A stretch of 54,244 nucleotides of DNA from a virus. The notes beneath the pieces were generated by a model. The model was not told the DNA's origin and made no database searches. It was given only the letters and a program-made list of their open reading frames with translations. The translations under genes were made by a program, and so were the position numbers. Below are positions 1 through 7,597 of this stretch, piece after piece (the first letter of the stretch is position 1; each line of letters opens with the position of its first letter). The stretch is from positions 1 to 54,244 of IMG/VR virus record IMGVR_UViG_3300025646_000052. One strand, 5' to 3'.

Positions 1-2
1 GC

Positions 3-680
3 TTTGAAGGTGAAGCAGAAGTTGACTTCCCAGCTTGGTGGCAAGCTAAACTCACAACAGCCATGAACAACATGGTTTCAGCTAAACATTATCTTGATTT
101 TGAAATCAAAGAACCAGAAATCGACGCCGCAGTAAACGCTATGACAGGTGAAGAACCTGAAATGGAACCAGAAATGGAACCACAAGTAATGACTGTTGAC
201 TTAGTAGGTGACGAAGACGAAATCGAAGAAGGTTTACCTAAAGGATATTGGTCTAAAAAAATCGAAGGTGGTGTAGACGAAGCTGTTACTTCTGATTTTG
301 AAGAAAGAATTGATCAGATAGTAAATCATTATTTTAAAGGAGATCAAGAAGTAAAAAAAGCAGCTATAGAATATGCAAGCATTAAAGGTGCTAGAGTAAT
401 GGGCGGATTGTCTTCTACAGCTTCTCTCTTTAAAGACTTCTATAACCAATATAGTGATGAAGTAGCCAATCAAGCTATGGAAGTAATTGATATGGCTAAC
501 GATGATGTATACTTCGAAGAAAAAGAAACAGCTGAATTAGACGAATCATTCGCTAAGCTTGTTAGTAAATTAGAAAAGCAAGGTAAATCAGAAAAAGCAG
601 CTAAAGCAATCGCTGGTGCAGTAGCAGCTTACAAAGCAAAAGGCGGCGGTAAAGGTCCAACAGCTAAACAGAAAAAATAA
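3..680 (+). CDS. Unassigned phage protein, 5' end outside the window
   Basis: The reading frame is open from base 3 to the stop at 680 and enters from upstream. The 20 codons before the first ATG (base 63) look like protein (FEGEAEVDFPAWWQAKLTTA), so the gene very probably begins before the window and the ATG at 63 is internal. The visible part is acidic near residues 35-75, with a short repeat EPEMEPEMEP, and has a Lys/Ala/Gly-rich basic C-terminus ending in KGGGKGPTAKQKK. No catalytic motif or membrane segment is visible. Its stop shares a base with the next start (TAATG), so the two are translationally coupled. I do not recognise the family; a virion or head-associated role is only a guess from the location. 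Confidence 0.7.
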   Translation, partial: FEGEAEVDFPAWWQAKLTTAMNNMVSAKHYLDFEIKEPEIDAAVNAMTGEEPEMEPEMEPQVMTVDLVGDEDEIEEGLPKGYWSKKIEGGVDEAVTSDFEERIDQIVNHYFKGDQEVKKAAIEYASIKGARVMGGLSSTASLFKDFYNQYSDEVANQAMEVIDMANDDVYFEEKETAELDESFAKLVSKLEKQGKSEKAAKAIAGAVAAYKAKGGGKGPTAKQKK

Positions 681-1195
681 TGACCAAAGCAGAACTAAGA
701 GATAAGATCAAACTTTTAGTTAAAACGGTTTATGGTGAAAAAAAGCTCGTAGACATCACCGCAGAAAAATACGACGAACTCACCAAATTCCCTGAACTAA
801 AAGACGTAATTGTAGACCTACTCGGTCCACAATTCGATGTATTCTTAGCTTCAATTGATTGGGTAGCTCCTAAACCAACTACATTCCGTATCAACCTTAA
901 AAACGGCGAAAACTTTTATTTAGTCTATAACGAAAGAAGTTGGGTAGCTGAGGTTGAAGGAAAAAAATACTATCTTCTTAATTTAAACGAAGAAGAAAAT
1001 GCTACTAATGCTATTTCTCGTATTTTAAGATACGGAGCTCCTAACATTATGGGCGAACAAGACGCTGCTGAATTTTCTACAGGCAGTGGAGGCGAATTCC
1101 CAGGTGGAGAAGGTGGTGGTAGTGCAGAAACTGCTGCTTCTGGAACTGAAACTACTGATGTAACCGTAGACACTGAAACTGAAACAGAAGCCTAA
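680..1195 (+). CDS. Unassigned 171-aa protein with acidic Gly/Thr/Glu-rich tail
   Basis: The start ATG overlaps the upstream stop (TAATG), and its own stop overlaps the next start in the same way. Residues 1-115 look like a compact alpha/beta domain containing FRINLKNGENFYLVYNERSW. Residues 128-171 are low-complexity and strongly acidic (GGEFPGGEGGGSAE, then TETETEA), like a disordered tail. No enzyme motif or signal peptide is seen. It is part of a three-gene coupled run from base 3 to 2316. Function unknown. Confidence 0.75.
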   Translation: MTKAELRDKIKLLVKTVYGEKKLVDITAEKYDELTKFPELKDVIVDLLGPQFDVFLASIDWVAPKPTTFRINLKNGENFYLVYNERSWVAEVEGKKYYLLNLNEEENATNAISRILRYGAPNIMGEQDAAEFSTGSGGEFPGGEGGGSAETAASGTETTDVTVDTETETEA

Positions 1196-2316
1196 TGGAC
1201 GTTTTTGATAAATTTTTCCGTAAGTTTGCTTACAAGTTCGATAAAGGATATCCTGACATGAAAAATGAACAGGATATTCTTTTACTTGAATCATTATTAA
1301 GTAAACTAATAGGTGAAAATATTTCAATTATATCTGAAGCTGAAGATGCTGAAGAAGCAATTGATATTATTAAAGCTAGATTAGAATTAAAAGATGAAGA
1401 TTTCCTTAAACAATCTTCTTCTACTTATAAAATTCTAGTCCCTCGTTCAGAAAGATATGATTATGTTACTAAATTAAATTCACTCGAAGGATTTGAATAT
1501 GACCCTAACATGTCAGGATCTTCTATTGGAGGAGTAAGATATAAAACAGCTAAATTCTTACTTAAACCTTCAGGTGCACAAGGTAGAGCATCAGCTGGAA
1601 CTGAAAATGAAGACATTATAGCAAATGAACTAAATAATCTTTTAGCAGATGGTCCTAAAAATGTAGTATTTGTAGCTCCTAATAAAAATTATGTAACTAG
1701 AAGCGTTAAAGAAGTTACTACAGTTGGATATGATGTAGCAGGAGGTAAAAAAGCTGATATTGTATTAAATGGAGATAAAGATTATCCTATCTCAATTAAA
1801 AAAGACAATGCTGCTTTCTGGGAAAGTTCAGATACTCGTTATAAAGATGTTGTAGCTAAACTTTCAAAGAAAATTAAAAATGGAGATTTTGCTCCTGAAT
1901 TAATATTTAAACCTTTTGTAGATAAATTAGGATACAAAAAGGAAGGTATTAATGTTATGTATAATGAAACTACTGATCAACCTGTAACTGGAGTTATTGT
2001 AACTGATCTTCCAGCAAAAGATGAACAATCTATTATATTTGGTTCTGATAATGCTGTAGTAGTTTATAGAACTTTTACACCAAATGATTTTAATTTAGAA
2101 GGTGATACTATTAGAATTGAAGTTTCTAAAATTATTGAAAATTTAGCAGATGTAGAAGAATTTAATTTAGAACCTGTTCTTAATATTAGACATGACTCAA
2201 CAAGAACTGCTACAGGTGGTTTAAGAGCAACTGTCCAACCCGAAGATAAATTATATAGGGATGGTGAATTAACAGGTAATAAAATTGAAATTCCGTACGA
2301 TAAAATAATGTCTTAA
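1195..2316 (+). CDS. Unassigned 373-aa protein with possible PD-(D/E)XK nuclease-like core
   Basis: Coupled to the upstream gene by TAATG. The N-terminus (1-75) is helical and charged. The central part holds a pattern that could be a PD-(D/E)XK nuclease core: Glu residues in a predicted helix (E137, E139, E145 in TENEDIIANEL), then D188 in KADIVL, then S200-I201-K202 in PISIKKD, giving D-x11-S-x-K on adjacent strands. The Ser where Glu/Asp/Gln is usual weakens the call. Early residues include IISEAEDAEE, which fits the L/I-x-E pattern used by T4-type prohead proteases. If real, it could be a packaged or DNA-processing nuclease. Fold assignment is inference only. Confidence 0.65.
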   Translation: MDVFDKFFRKFAYKFDKGYPDMKNEQDILLLESLLSKLIGENISIISEAEDAEEAIDIIKARLELKDEDFLKQSSSTYKILVPRSERYDYVTKLNSLEGFEYDPNMSGSSIGGVRYKTAKFLLKPSGAQGRASAGTENEDIIANELNNLLADGPKNVVFVAPNKNYVTRSVKEVTTVGYDVAGGKKADIVLNGDKDYPISIKKDNAAFWESSDTRYKDVVAKLSKKIKNGDFAPELIFKPFVDKLGYKKEGINVMYNETTDQPVTGVIVTDLPAKDEQSIIFGSDNAVVVYRTFTPNDFNLEGDTIRIEVSKIIENLADVEEFNLEPVLNIRHDSTRTATGGLRATVQPEDKLYRDGELTGNKIEIPYDKIMS

Positions 2317-2324
2317 TATTTATA
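2315..2324 (+). promoter_or_regulatory. AATATTTATA late-signal motif
   Basis: An exact copy of the AATATTTATA motif found before many genes here. It starts inside the stop codon of the upstream gene and ends 3 bases before the ATG at 2328, the closest spacing in the window. If it is a promoter, this transcript would be leaderless or would start inside the gene. Confidence 0.4.
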
Positions 2325-2327
2325 GAT

Positions 2328-3113
2328 ATGTGTAGCTGTGGATGTGGAACTTGTAGTGCTTCAAAGCCTGTAGTGTTAAACGAAAGTTTAGCGCCAAAAG
2401 AAATCCTTTCTGAAGGATTAAAATTTCACTTAGATAACGCACGACCTCTTACTGAGCATGTATATCGCGCTGGTTCTGAAAAGTATTTTAATTTATGGGC
2501 AGAAGCCCGCGCTTTATATAGCCGCAATATTATTGAAGTACAAGGTGCTGATTTAGAGGTATTAACAGAAACAGATCTTGGTCACTTTGCATTAGTTGAA
2601 GGTGTTCAAGTTCCTTTAGATTTTCCTATTGAACTTAACGAACTCGAAACTGAAGAATTTTTAGCTGCAGTTGAAGACGAATTTGATAAAGAGACGTTAG
2701 AATTAATGAAGCAAGTGATCGAAAAAAGATTAGGCTTCCTTAATAAAGCTCTTGATATATCTAATCCTAGAAATGTAGTTAAAGGATATTTAGGTCATTT
2801 ATCGGAAGATCAAATTAAATTTGTCCACGAAGAAGTAAAGAAAAAAATTGGTAAACCAATGCGTTCTGCCTCAGGTGGTAAAGCTTATAAAGTATACGTT
2901 CGTGATCCTAAAACCAAGAAAATTAAAACTGTACGTTTTGGTTCAGGTGGTTTAAGAGCAAAAATCAATAACCCAAAGGCAAGACAAGCATTCGCTAAAA
3001 GACACGATTGTGCTAATAAAAAGGATAAAACTAAAGCTTCATACTGGAGCTGTCGTTTACCAAGATACGCTAAATTGTTAGGCCTTAAGTCTAACTTTAG
3101 CGGTTTTTGGTGA
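2328..3113 (+). CDS. Unassigned 261-aa protein, Cys-rich N-terminus, basic C-terminal domain
   Basis: The extreme N-terminus has four closely spaced cysteines (MCSCGCGTCSASK; C2, C4, C6, C9), which could bind metal. Two L-x-E sites follow at once (VVLNES and EILSEG), like those cut by T4 gp21-type prohead proteases. Residues about 175-261 form a very basic domain rich in Lys and Arg, with KINNPKARQAF, RHDC and YWSCRLPRYAK, a type I associate with small conserved domains at the ends of phage structural proteins. Basic charge plus possible maturation sites would fit a head-internal, DNA-associated protein. The exact function is unknown. Confidence 0.7.
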   Translation: MCSCGCGTCSASKPVVLNESLAPKEILSEGLKFHLDNARPLTEHVYRAGSEKYFNLWAEARALYSRNIIEVQGADLEVLTETDLGHFALVEGVQVPLDFPIELNELETEEFLAAVEDEFDKETLELMKQVIEKRLGFLNKALDISNPRNVVKGYLGHLSEDQIKFVHEEVKKKIGKPMRSASGGKAYKVYVRDPKTKKIKTVRFGSGGLRAKINNPKARQAFAKRHDCANKKDKTKASYWSCRLPRYAKLLGLKSNFSGFW

Positions 3114-3370
3114 TGGATATATTTAACGAAATACTTTGGCCTCAATTTAAGGAGTTAAATCATATTCGTAAACTTCCACTTACAGAACAAGTTAATCAAT
3201 ATAATCAATATTTATATGAGTTAAATGAAGCTCGTATGAGTTGGATTATTTATCAAAATAAAGGCCCAAAGCGATTAACTCTTCAAAATGTAGGCTTCCT
3301 ACTCCAAGAAGATTTATTTAACTTACAACAAGAAGACGGAAACAATATTTTTATAACAGCATATGCCTAA
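3113..3370 (+). CDS. Unassigned 85-aa protein
   Basis: The frame is open from a TTG at 3107, but the ATG at 3113 overlaps the previous stop (TGATG) and is the better start. The protein begins MDIFNEILWPQFKELNHIRK. It is small, without Cys clusters or membrane segment, and looks mostly helical. It overlaps the next gene by 8 bases, so it belongs to the same translational unit. I do not recognise it. Confidence 0.65.
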   Translation: MDIFNEILWPQFKELNHIRKLPLTEQVNQYNQYLYELNEARMSWIIYQNKGPKRLTLQNVGFLLQEDLFNLQQEDGNNIFITAYA

Positions 3371-3872
3371 TTTACCAATATCAGGATTACCAGCATCTTC
3401 AACCCTTCAAGGGGATGAATTATTTGCTGATGTTCAAGGTGGTGTAACTAAATACACTACTTTAGATGATGTTACAAATTACGTAACTGGTTCAATTGAA
3501 ACTTATAATCAAAACAATACTAATAATTCTTACTTAGTACCAGTTAATTTAACAGTAGAACCTACAGTAGATCAATGGCTCACAGGTTCAGCTTATGCTA
3601 ATACATCTATGATTCGCATAGATTGGAGTGGAGCTACTGGTACTATGAATTTGTATTTACCTGATGCCACGGCGGCAGTAAACACATATCGTGCACTTAG
3701 GTTTATTACTGATAGTACTTTTTCAACCTCTACAAGAGCTGAATTAACCCCACTTGCAGGTCAAACTTTAGATGGTAGTGCTGGTTCTTATACTATAAAT
3801 AAAGAATATGAGGGTATTATGGTATGGTCTGATGGAGCTGAATGGTATAGAATTCAAACAAAAGCTGGATAA
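3363..3872 (+). CDS. Fibre or appendage-type structural protein, 169 aa
   Basis: The N-terminus (ISGLPASSTLQGDELFADVQ, then GGVTKYTT and a short helix) is the pattern I know from N-termini of phage tail fibre and appendage proteins: an Ile-x-x-Leu-Pro start, then GDEL, then a VTKYTT turn. The rest is beta-rich with few charges (WSGATGTMNLYLPDA; LTPLAGQTLDGSAGSYTIN), like a small receptor-binding or adaptor domain. It ends in a TAATG overlap with the small cupin gene. A virion appendage role is inferred from this resemblance. Confidence 0.6.
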   Translation: MPNLPISGLPASSTLQGDELFADVQGGVTKYTTLDDVTNYVTGSIETYNQNNTNNSYLVPVNLTVEPTVDQWLTGSAYANTSMIRIDWSGATGTMNLYLPDATAAVNTYRALRFITDSTFSTSTRAELTPLAGQTLDGSAGSYTINKEYEGIMVWSDGAEWYRIQTKAG

Positions 3873-4129
3873 TGCAACCCTATACTGATATTAAAGTAAA
3901 TAATAAGTACATCATTAGAGAATTTTCCCAAGACATTGACCCAATAGAGTTAATGTGGCACCGCGATGATGAAGATCGTACAATCGAAATTATAGGCGAA
4001 ACAAATTGGCAAATCCAACTTGATAATCAATTGCCAACTTCCATAAATAACATTATATTTATACCACGACATGAATGGCATCGTGTTATTAAAGGAACTG
4101 GTAATTTAACATTAAAAATATATAAATAA
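3872..4129 (+). CDS. Small cupin-like protein, 85 aa
   Basis: Short all-beta protein. WHRDDEDRTIEII in the first half and FIPRHEWHRVIKGTGNLTLKIYK at the end (shown here as key residues H29, RHEWH and the closing strand) resemble the two halves of a one-domain cupin, with His and Glu placed as possible metal ligands. Such mini-cupins are common in large phage genomes. It starts in a TAATG overlap with the upstream gene and ends in one with the downstream gene, so all three are translated together. Substrate unknown. Confidence 0.6.
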   Translation: MQPYTDIKVNNKYIIREFSQDIDPIELMWHRDDEDRTIEIIGETNWQIQLDNQLPTSINNIIFIPRHEWHRVIKGTGNLTLKIYK

Positions 4130-4881
4130 TGAGTTATCCCTCTACAGGAAATTATTACGGAACAACTCGATTTGTGTACTTTAACTTACACACTACAAGC
4201 TCCCAACGAAATGATGGAGCTGGTTCAGGCGGGGATAATAATGTTTTTGTAATATATGACAAAACAGCAAATACCATGCTTACAGGTAGTGGTGTAAGAT
4301 TAGGAATGTTCCAATATACATGTTCAGTAGGCACTACTTATTATCCTACCTCTGGAGATGTAAATTTTTACCCTAGAGCTATTGCAGGAGACCCTGCTGG
4401 TAACGTCACAGAATCCGTTTGGATGCCTATATTTGGTGAAGCAGAAAATAGTTTACCATCTAATGGAGATTGGTTAGTTATTACTACAGGTAGTGGTACT
4501 TCTACTACAAATGTTAAAGAAATCCAATTCTATTGGACTGGATCTTCTACATTATGGGATAATGATGGTATAGCTGGGGTTGCTGATCTTAAAGTTTTAA
4601 TGGCACAGAAAACTAATATCCCCCTTAATGCCGGTTGTTGGAGTTATAGTTCAGCCGCTCAAGCTGTTAGAGATGCTGTTACTGGCTCAGGAGCTATTAT
4701 CTTAAGATGGACAAATCTTACTGATAATGTCTTTGGTGGAGAATGGACTTTCCCTAGATATAACCAACCAGATGCTACAACAGGGGGACAGTATAGTATC
4801 CCAGGCGGAAGTACATTTGGAAAAGCTGGAATATACCAGTGTTATGTATCTACAGTATTCCCAGCAGGAGGAGGTGCCTAA
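4129..4881 (+). CDS. Putative adhesin or tail-appendage protein, 250 aa
   Basis: Beta-rich, Gly/Ser/Thr/aromatic-rich protein with few charged residues (STGNYYGTTRFVYFNLHTTS at the start and a Gly-rich end, FPAGGGA). No signal peptide or membrane segment. This composition and its place after a fibre-like protein suggest an exposed virion protein, but I recognise no family. It is the last gene before a strong terminator, closing the first transcription unit of the window. Confidence 0.55.
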   Translation: MSYPSTGNYYGTTRFVYFNLHTTSSQRNDGAGSGGDNNVFVIYDKTANTMLTGSGVRLGMFQYTCSVGTTYYPTSGDVNFYPRAIAGDPAGNVTESVWMPIFGEAENSLPSNGDWLVITTGSGTSTTNVKEIQFYWTGSSTLWDNDGIAGVADLKVLMAQKTNIPLNAGCWSYSSAAQAVRDAVTGSGAIILRWTNLTDNVFGGEWTFPRYNQPDATTGGQYSIPGGSTFGKAGIYQCYVSTVFPAGGGA

Positions 4882-4928
4882 CAACATTTAGACTGATTCA
4901 TAGCCAGTCGCTTAAAACAATTTTTTGA

Positions 4929-4968
4929 GAGCTGTGGCCTCACTCGTTGAGAGCCGCAGCTCTTTTTT
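4929..4968 (+). terminator. Rho-independent terminator
   Basis: GAGCTGTGGC (4929-4938) pairs with GCCGCAGCTC (4953-4962), ten pairs with one G-U wobble, around a 14-base loop, followed by six T. It ends the 1-4881 unit. The rest of the gap to 5000 holds only AT-rich leader for the FAD gene. Confidence 0.85.
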
Positions 4969-4999
4969 GTATATTTAATAGTTAAATAATAAAGGAAAA

Positions 5000-6376
5000 A
5001 TGGAAAAAATCGTAATTGTAGGAGCTGGAGTTGCAGGCGTAAATGCAGCTACAAAGCTAGTAGACAACGGTTACCCAGGCGAACTTATCACTATTATTGA
5101 TATGGGCAAAAGCCCATATAAGCGTAAACCTTCTGAAGTAATGGAAGGTTTTCTTGGTGCTGGAGGTTGGTCTGATGGCAAACTAACATATCATACAGCT
5201 ATTGGTGGTCAATTATCAAAATATTGTGGCGAAGACAAAGCAATGGAATTGATGGACCAAGTAATTACTAACTTCAAACGATTCCATCCTAAACCAGAGG
5301 AAGTACAATGTTCAAATCCTGAAGCAGAACCCGATTTTATCAAACCATATTTCGGTTTGCGATTGTTTCCTGTATGGCACGTTGGTACAGATTATCTACA
5401 CGAGATTGGTAAAAATTGGTACGATTATTTGGTGTCAAAAGGGGTTCAATTTGAATGGGAAGCTAAAGTAACAGCAATTGATTTCGAAAATAATACAGGT
5501 AAAGTAACAGTCCCACAATCAGACCTAACACATACATTTGAATATGACCGCCTAATATTTGCAGTTGGTAAATCAGGTATTGACTTTGGTAAGCAATTAG
5601 CTGACGACTATAATTTCCCTACTGAACCAAAACCAGTACAAATTGGTGTTCGATTTGAAGCACCACAAAAACACTTCCAGAAACTAATCGATATCAGTTA
5701 CGACTTTAAGTTGTATCGTAAATTCGATAATGGTGTTTCACTCCGTTCATTCTGCACCAATAATAATGCAGCATACGTTGCTGTAGAAGAAACTTACGGA
5801 GATCACAGTTATAATGGTCACGCTAAAAAAGATATGCGATTCCGTAACGATATGACCAACTTTGGTATCTTAATGGAAATCCCAGGCATTGAAGAACCAT
5901 TTAAATGGTCACGTGACTTGGTTAAAAAAGTTCAAAAAGATGCTACTGGTTTATTTTATAGCCCTTCACGTCGCCCTTCATTAACTTCTGAAGGTGGGAC
6001 TGTAAGTGCAGTTGCTATCAACGCTCAACAAATGGATAAAGTAAGAGAAGCATTCCAAGGTTATTATCAATATATTGATGATTTTATTGAGGATATGAAA
6101 AAAGTATTCCCAACACTTGCACATGACTGGGGTGTTTATATTCCTGAAGTTAAATACTTAGCACCGGAACCACTTGTAGACTATAAAAACCTAGCACTAG
6201 CCCAATTTGACAATGTTCACTTTGTAGGCGATGCTCTATCAGCTCGTGGTATTACAGTTTCAGGTGCTCAAGGTACATATGTTGCTGAAGATATTTTAGA
6301 ACGATTTTGCACTGTAGAAAATGGTTCGTACATTTGCGAATGGGATAATATACACGGAGACGTGATAAATTGGTAA
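5000..6376 (+). CDS. FAD-dependent oxidoreductase (COG2509-like)
   Basis: The N-terminus has a textbook dinucleotide-binding fold: VIVGAGVAGVNAA with G8-x-G10-x-x-G13. GGWSDGKLT near residue 60 and the C-terminal FVGDALSARGITVSGAQG resemble the FAD-contacting motifs of uncharacterised FAD-dependent dehydrogenases such as COG2509. Length 458 aa is normal for a single-subunit flavoprotein. No signal peptide or membrane segment, so it should act in the host cytoplasm. An A-rich leader with AAAGGAAAA precedes the ATG. It heads an accessory block (FAD enzyme, small protein, cupin, kinase). Substrate and electron partner cannot be told from sequence; it may be an auxiliary metabolic or modification gene. 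Confidence 0.8.
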   Translation: MEKIVIVGAGVAGVNAATKLVDNGYPGELITIIDMGKSPYKRKPSEVMEGFLGAGGWSDGKLTYHTAIGGQLSKYCGEDKAMELMDQVITNFKRFHPKPEEVQCSNPEAEPDFIKPYFGLRLFPVWHVGTDYLHEIGKNWYDYLVSKGVQFEWEAKVTAIDFENNTGKVTVPQSDLTHTFEYDRLIFAVGKSGIDFGKQLADDYNFPTEPKPVQIGVRFEAPQKHFQKLIDISYDFKLYRKFDNGVSLRSFCTNNNAAYVAVEETYGDHSYNGHAKKDMRFRNDMTNFGILMEIPGIEEPFKWSRDLVKKVQKDATGLFYSPSRRPSLTSEGGTVSAVAINAQQMDKVREAFQGYYQYIDDFIEDMKKVFPTLAHDWGVYIPEVKYLAPEPLVDYKNLALAQFDNVHFVGDALSARGITVSGAQGTYVAEDILERFCTVENGSYICEWDNIHGDVINW

Positions 6377-6378
6377 TT

Positions 6379-6651
6379 ATGGCAAAACAAACTATATACG
6401 AAACAAAACAAATGAAAAATGGTGGGGCATATCATCATTTTTTTAAAGAATCAGGATCTGCAAATTGGAAATATCACAATTGGGATGGCCCTGCAGTAGA
6501 ACCTATTGAAGACGAAGATTCAAAATATAAAAAAGAGTACTATCTTTATGGAATTAGAATGACTCAAGAAGAATGGAATGAAGCTCGTAAAGATAGAGAA
6601 GGGCTTCCTTGGTATAAAAATCCATCAATGCGTGGAACAACACGATTCTAA
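6379..6651 (+). CDS. Unassigned 90-aa protein with HNWDGPA motif
   Basis: The frame is open from a TTG at 6370, but the ATG at 6379, 3 bases after the upstream stop, is preferred (MAKQTIYETKQMKNGGAYHH). The pattern WKYHNWDGPAVEP followed by YYLYGIRMTQEEWNEA recalls small phage proteins in which a xWDGPA strand pair is followed by a YLxGxxxTxEEW helix. Function of such proteins is not known to me. It sits between the FAD enzyme and a cupin, within one operon. Confidence 0.65.
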   Translation: MAKQTIYETKQMKNGGAYHHFFKESGSANWKYHNWDGPAVEPIEDEDSKYKKEYYLYGIRMTQEEWNEARKDREGLPWYKNPSMRGTTRF

Positions 6652-6652
6652 T

Positions 6653-7039
6653 ATGAGAGAACACACTTTAGAAGCTCAACCTTATCAAGGTGAGCACCAT
6701 GAAAAAGCATGGGGACACGAACTATGGATTATTAATAATGAATTGTATTGTGGCAAACTTCTAGTATTTAAAGAAGGTAAACAATTCTCAATGCACTATC
6801 ATATATTAAAAGATGAAGCTTGGTATGTTTCTAAAGGTGAATTTACATATAAGTGGATTGATACTGAAACAGCAACTGAACATCACACACATATTAAAGA
6901 AGGGGACTGTATCCATTTAATCCCAGGACAACCTCACCAATTATTGGCTCTTACAGAAGGAGCTACTATATTTGAGGTGTCAACACAACATTTTGATTAC
7001 GATAGTTATAGAGTTAAACCAGGAGATTCACAAGCATGA
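6653..7039 (+). CDS. Cupin-domain protein, 128 aa
   Basis: The frame is open from 6578, but the ATG at 6653 directly after the upstream stop is the sensible start; earlier sequence would overlap the preceding gene by 74 bases. The protein has the cupin signature: FSMHYHILKDEAWYVSKGEF (H, H and E metal ligands), then a second motif with LIPGQPHQLLAL, as in the mannose-6-phosphate isomerase C-terminal cupin type. KAWGHELWI near the start is also typical of sugar-phosphate related cupins. It overlaps the next gene by ATGA. It may act on a nucleotide-sugar or sugar phosphate, but this is inference. Confidence 0.75.
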   Translation: MREHTLEAQPYQGEHHEKAWGHELWIINNELYCGKLLVFKEGKQFSMHYHILKDEAWYVSKGEFTYKWIDTETATEHHTHIKEGDCIHLIPGQPHQLLALTEGATIFEVSTQHFDYDSYRVKPGDSQA

Positions 7040-7566
7040 AAATAGGATTATGTGGCACAATGTCAGTAGGTAAAACTACACTTGTTAACGCTCTTAAAGA
7101 CCTCCCTGAATTTAAAGATTATATGTTTAGAACTGAACGCTCTAAATATTTAATGTCTCAAGGTATTCCATTGAATACTGATTCAACCTTAAAAGGACAA
7201 ACAGTATTTTTAGCTGAACGTGCTAGTGAGCTTATCCAAGAAAACATTATTACAGATCGTACTGTAATTGATGTTATGGCTTTTGCTCAAGCTTCTAAAT
7301 CAATGGATTATATTGATAAAGAAGCATTTACTGAATATGCTACACGTTTTATTAGCGAATATGATTATATTTTTTATATTTCTCCTGAAGGGGTAGAAAT
7401 GGAAGACAACGGTGTTCGTGAAACTGATCAAGATTACCGCCAACTGATCGATTTTACTATTAGAATGATTATTGATAAAAATAAACATCGTATTAAAAAG
7501 TATGGTATTCTTGAAGGACCTACAGAACAACGCATAGAACAATTGATATTTCAATTAGGGATATAA
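7036..7566 (+). CDS. P-loop nucleotide kinase-like ATPase (AAA_28 / NadR type)
   Basis: Walker A is clear at residues 7-15 (GTMSVGKTT). The following layout (RTERSKYL, then a second core strand ending ITDRTVIDVMAF with Asp and Arg, and DYIFYISPEG) matches the AAA_28 or NadR-kinase-like family of small phage P-loop kinases. Length 176 aa is typical. It overlaps the cupin gene by ATGA and ends its operon. It should bind ATP and phosphorylate a small metabolite such as a nucleotide or nucleoside; the substrate is not visible. Confidence 0.75.
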   Translation: MKIGLCGTMSVGKTTLVNALKDLPEFKDYMFRTERSKYLMSQGIPLNTDSTLKGQTVFLAERASELIQENIITDRTVIDVMAFAQASKSMDYIDKEAFTEYATRFISEYDYIFYISPEGVEMEDNGVRETDQDYRQLIDFTIRMIIDKNKHRIKKYGILEGPTEQRIEQLIFQLGI

Positions 7567-7574
7567 TATTTATA
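7565..7574 (+). promoter_or_regulatory. AATATTTATA late-signal motif
   Basis: AATATTTATA followed by ACAAAACC, 23 bases before the ATG at 7598 and overlapping the upstream stop. This ACAAAA extension is shared with the copies at 12401 and 31751. Confidence 0.5.
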
Positions 7575-7597
7575 ACAAAACCTATTATTTTTCTAAA

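Noticed and set aside
4121-4128. TATAAATA, identical to the T4 late promoter core, directly before the ATG at 4129
   Set aside because: It encodes the end of the upstream gene (Ile-Tyr-Lys-stop) and touches the start codon; a single copy in AT-rich DNA is not enough.
4891-4909. GACTG...CAGTC hairpin upstream of the first terminator
   Set aside because: Only five base pairs and no T run; expected by chance.
6578-6652. Longer start for the cupin gene
   Set aside because: It would overlap the preceding gene by 74 bases, and the added residues look like out-of-frame translation of that gene. The ATG at 6653 is better placed.
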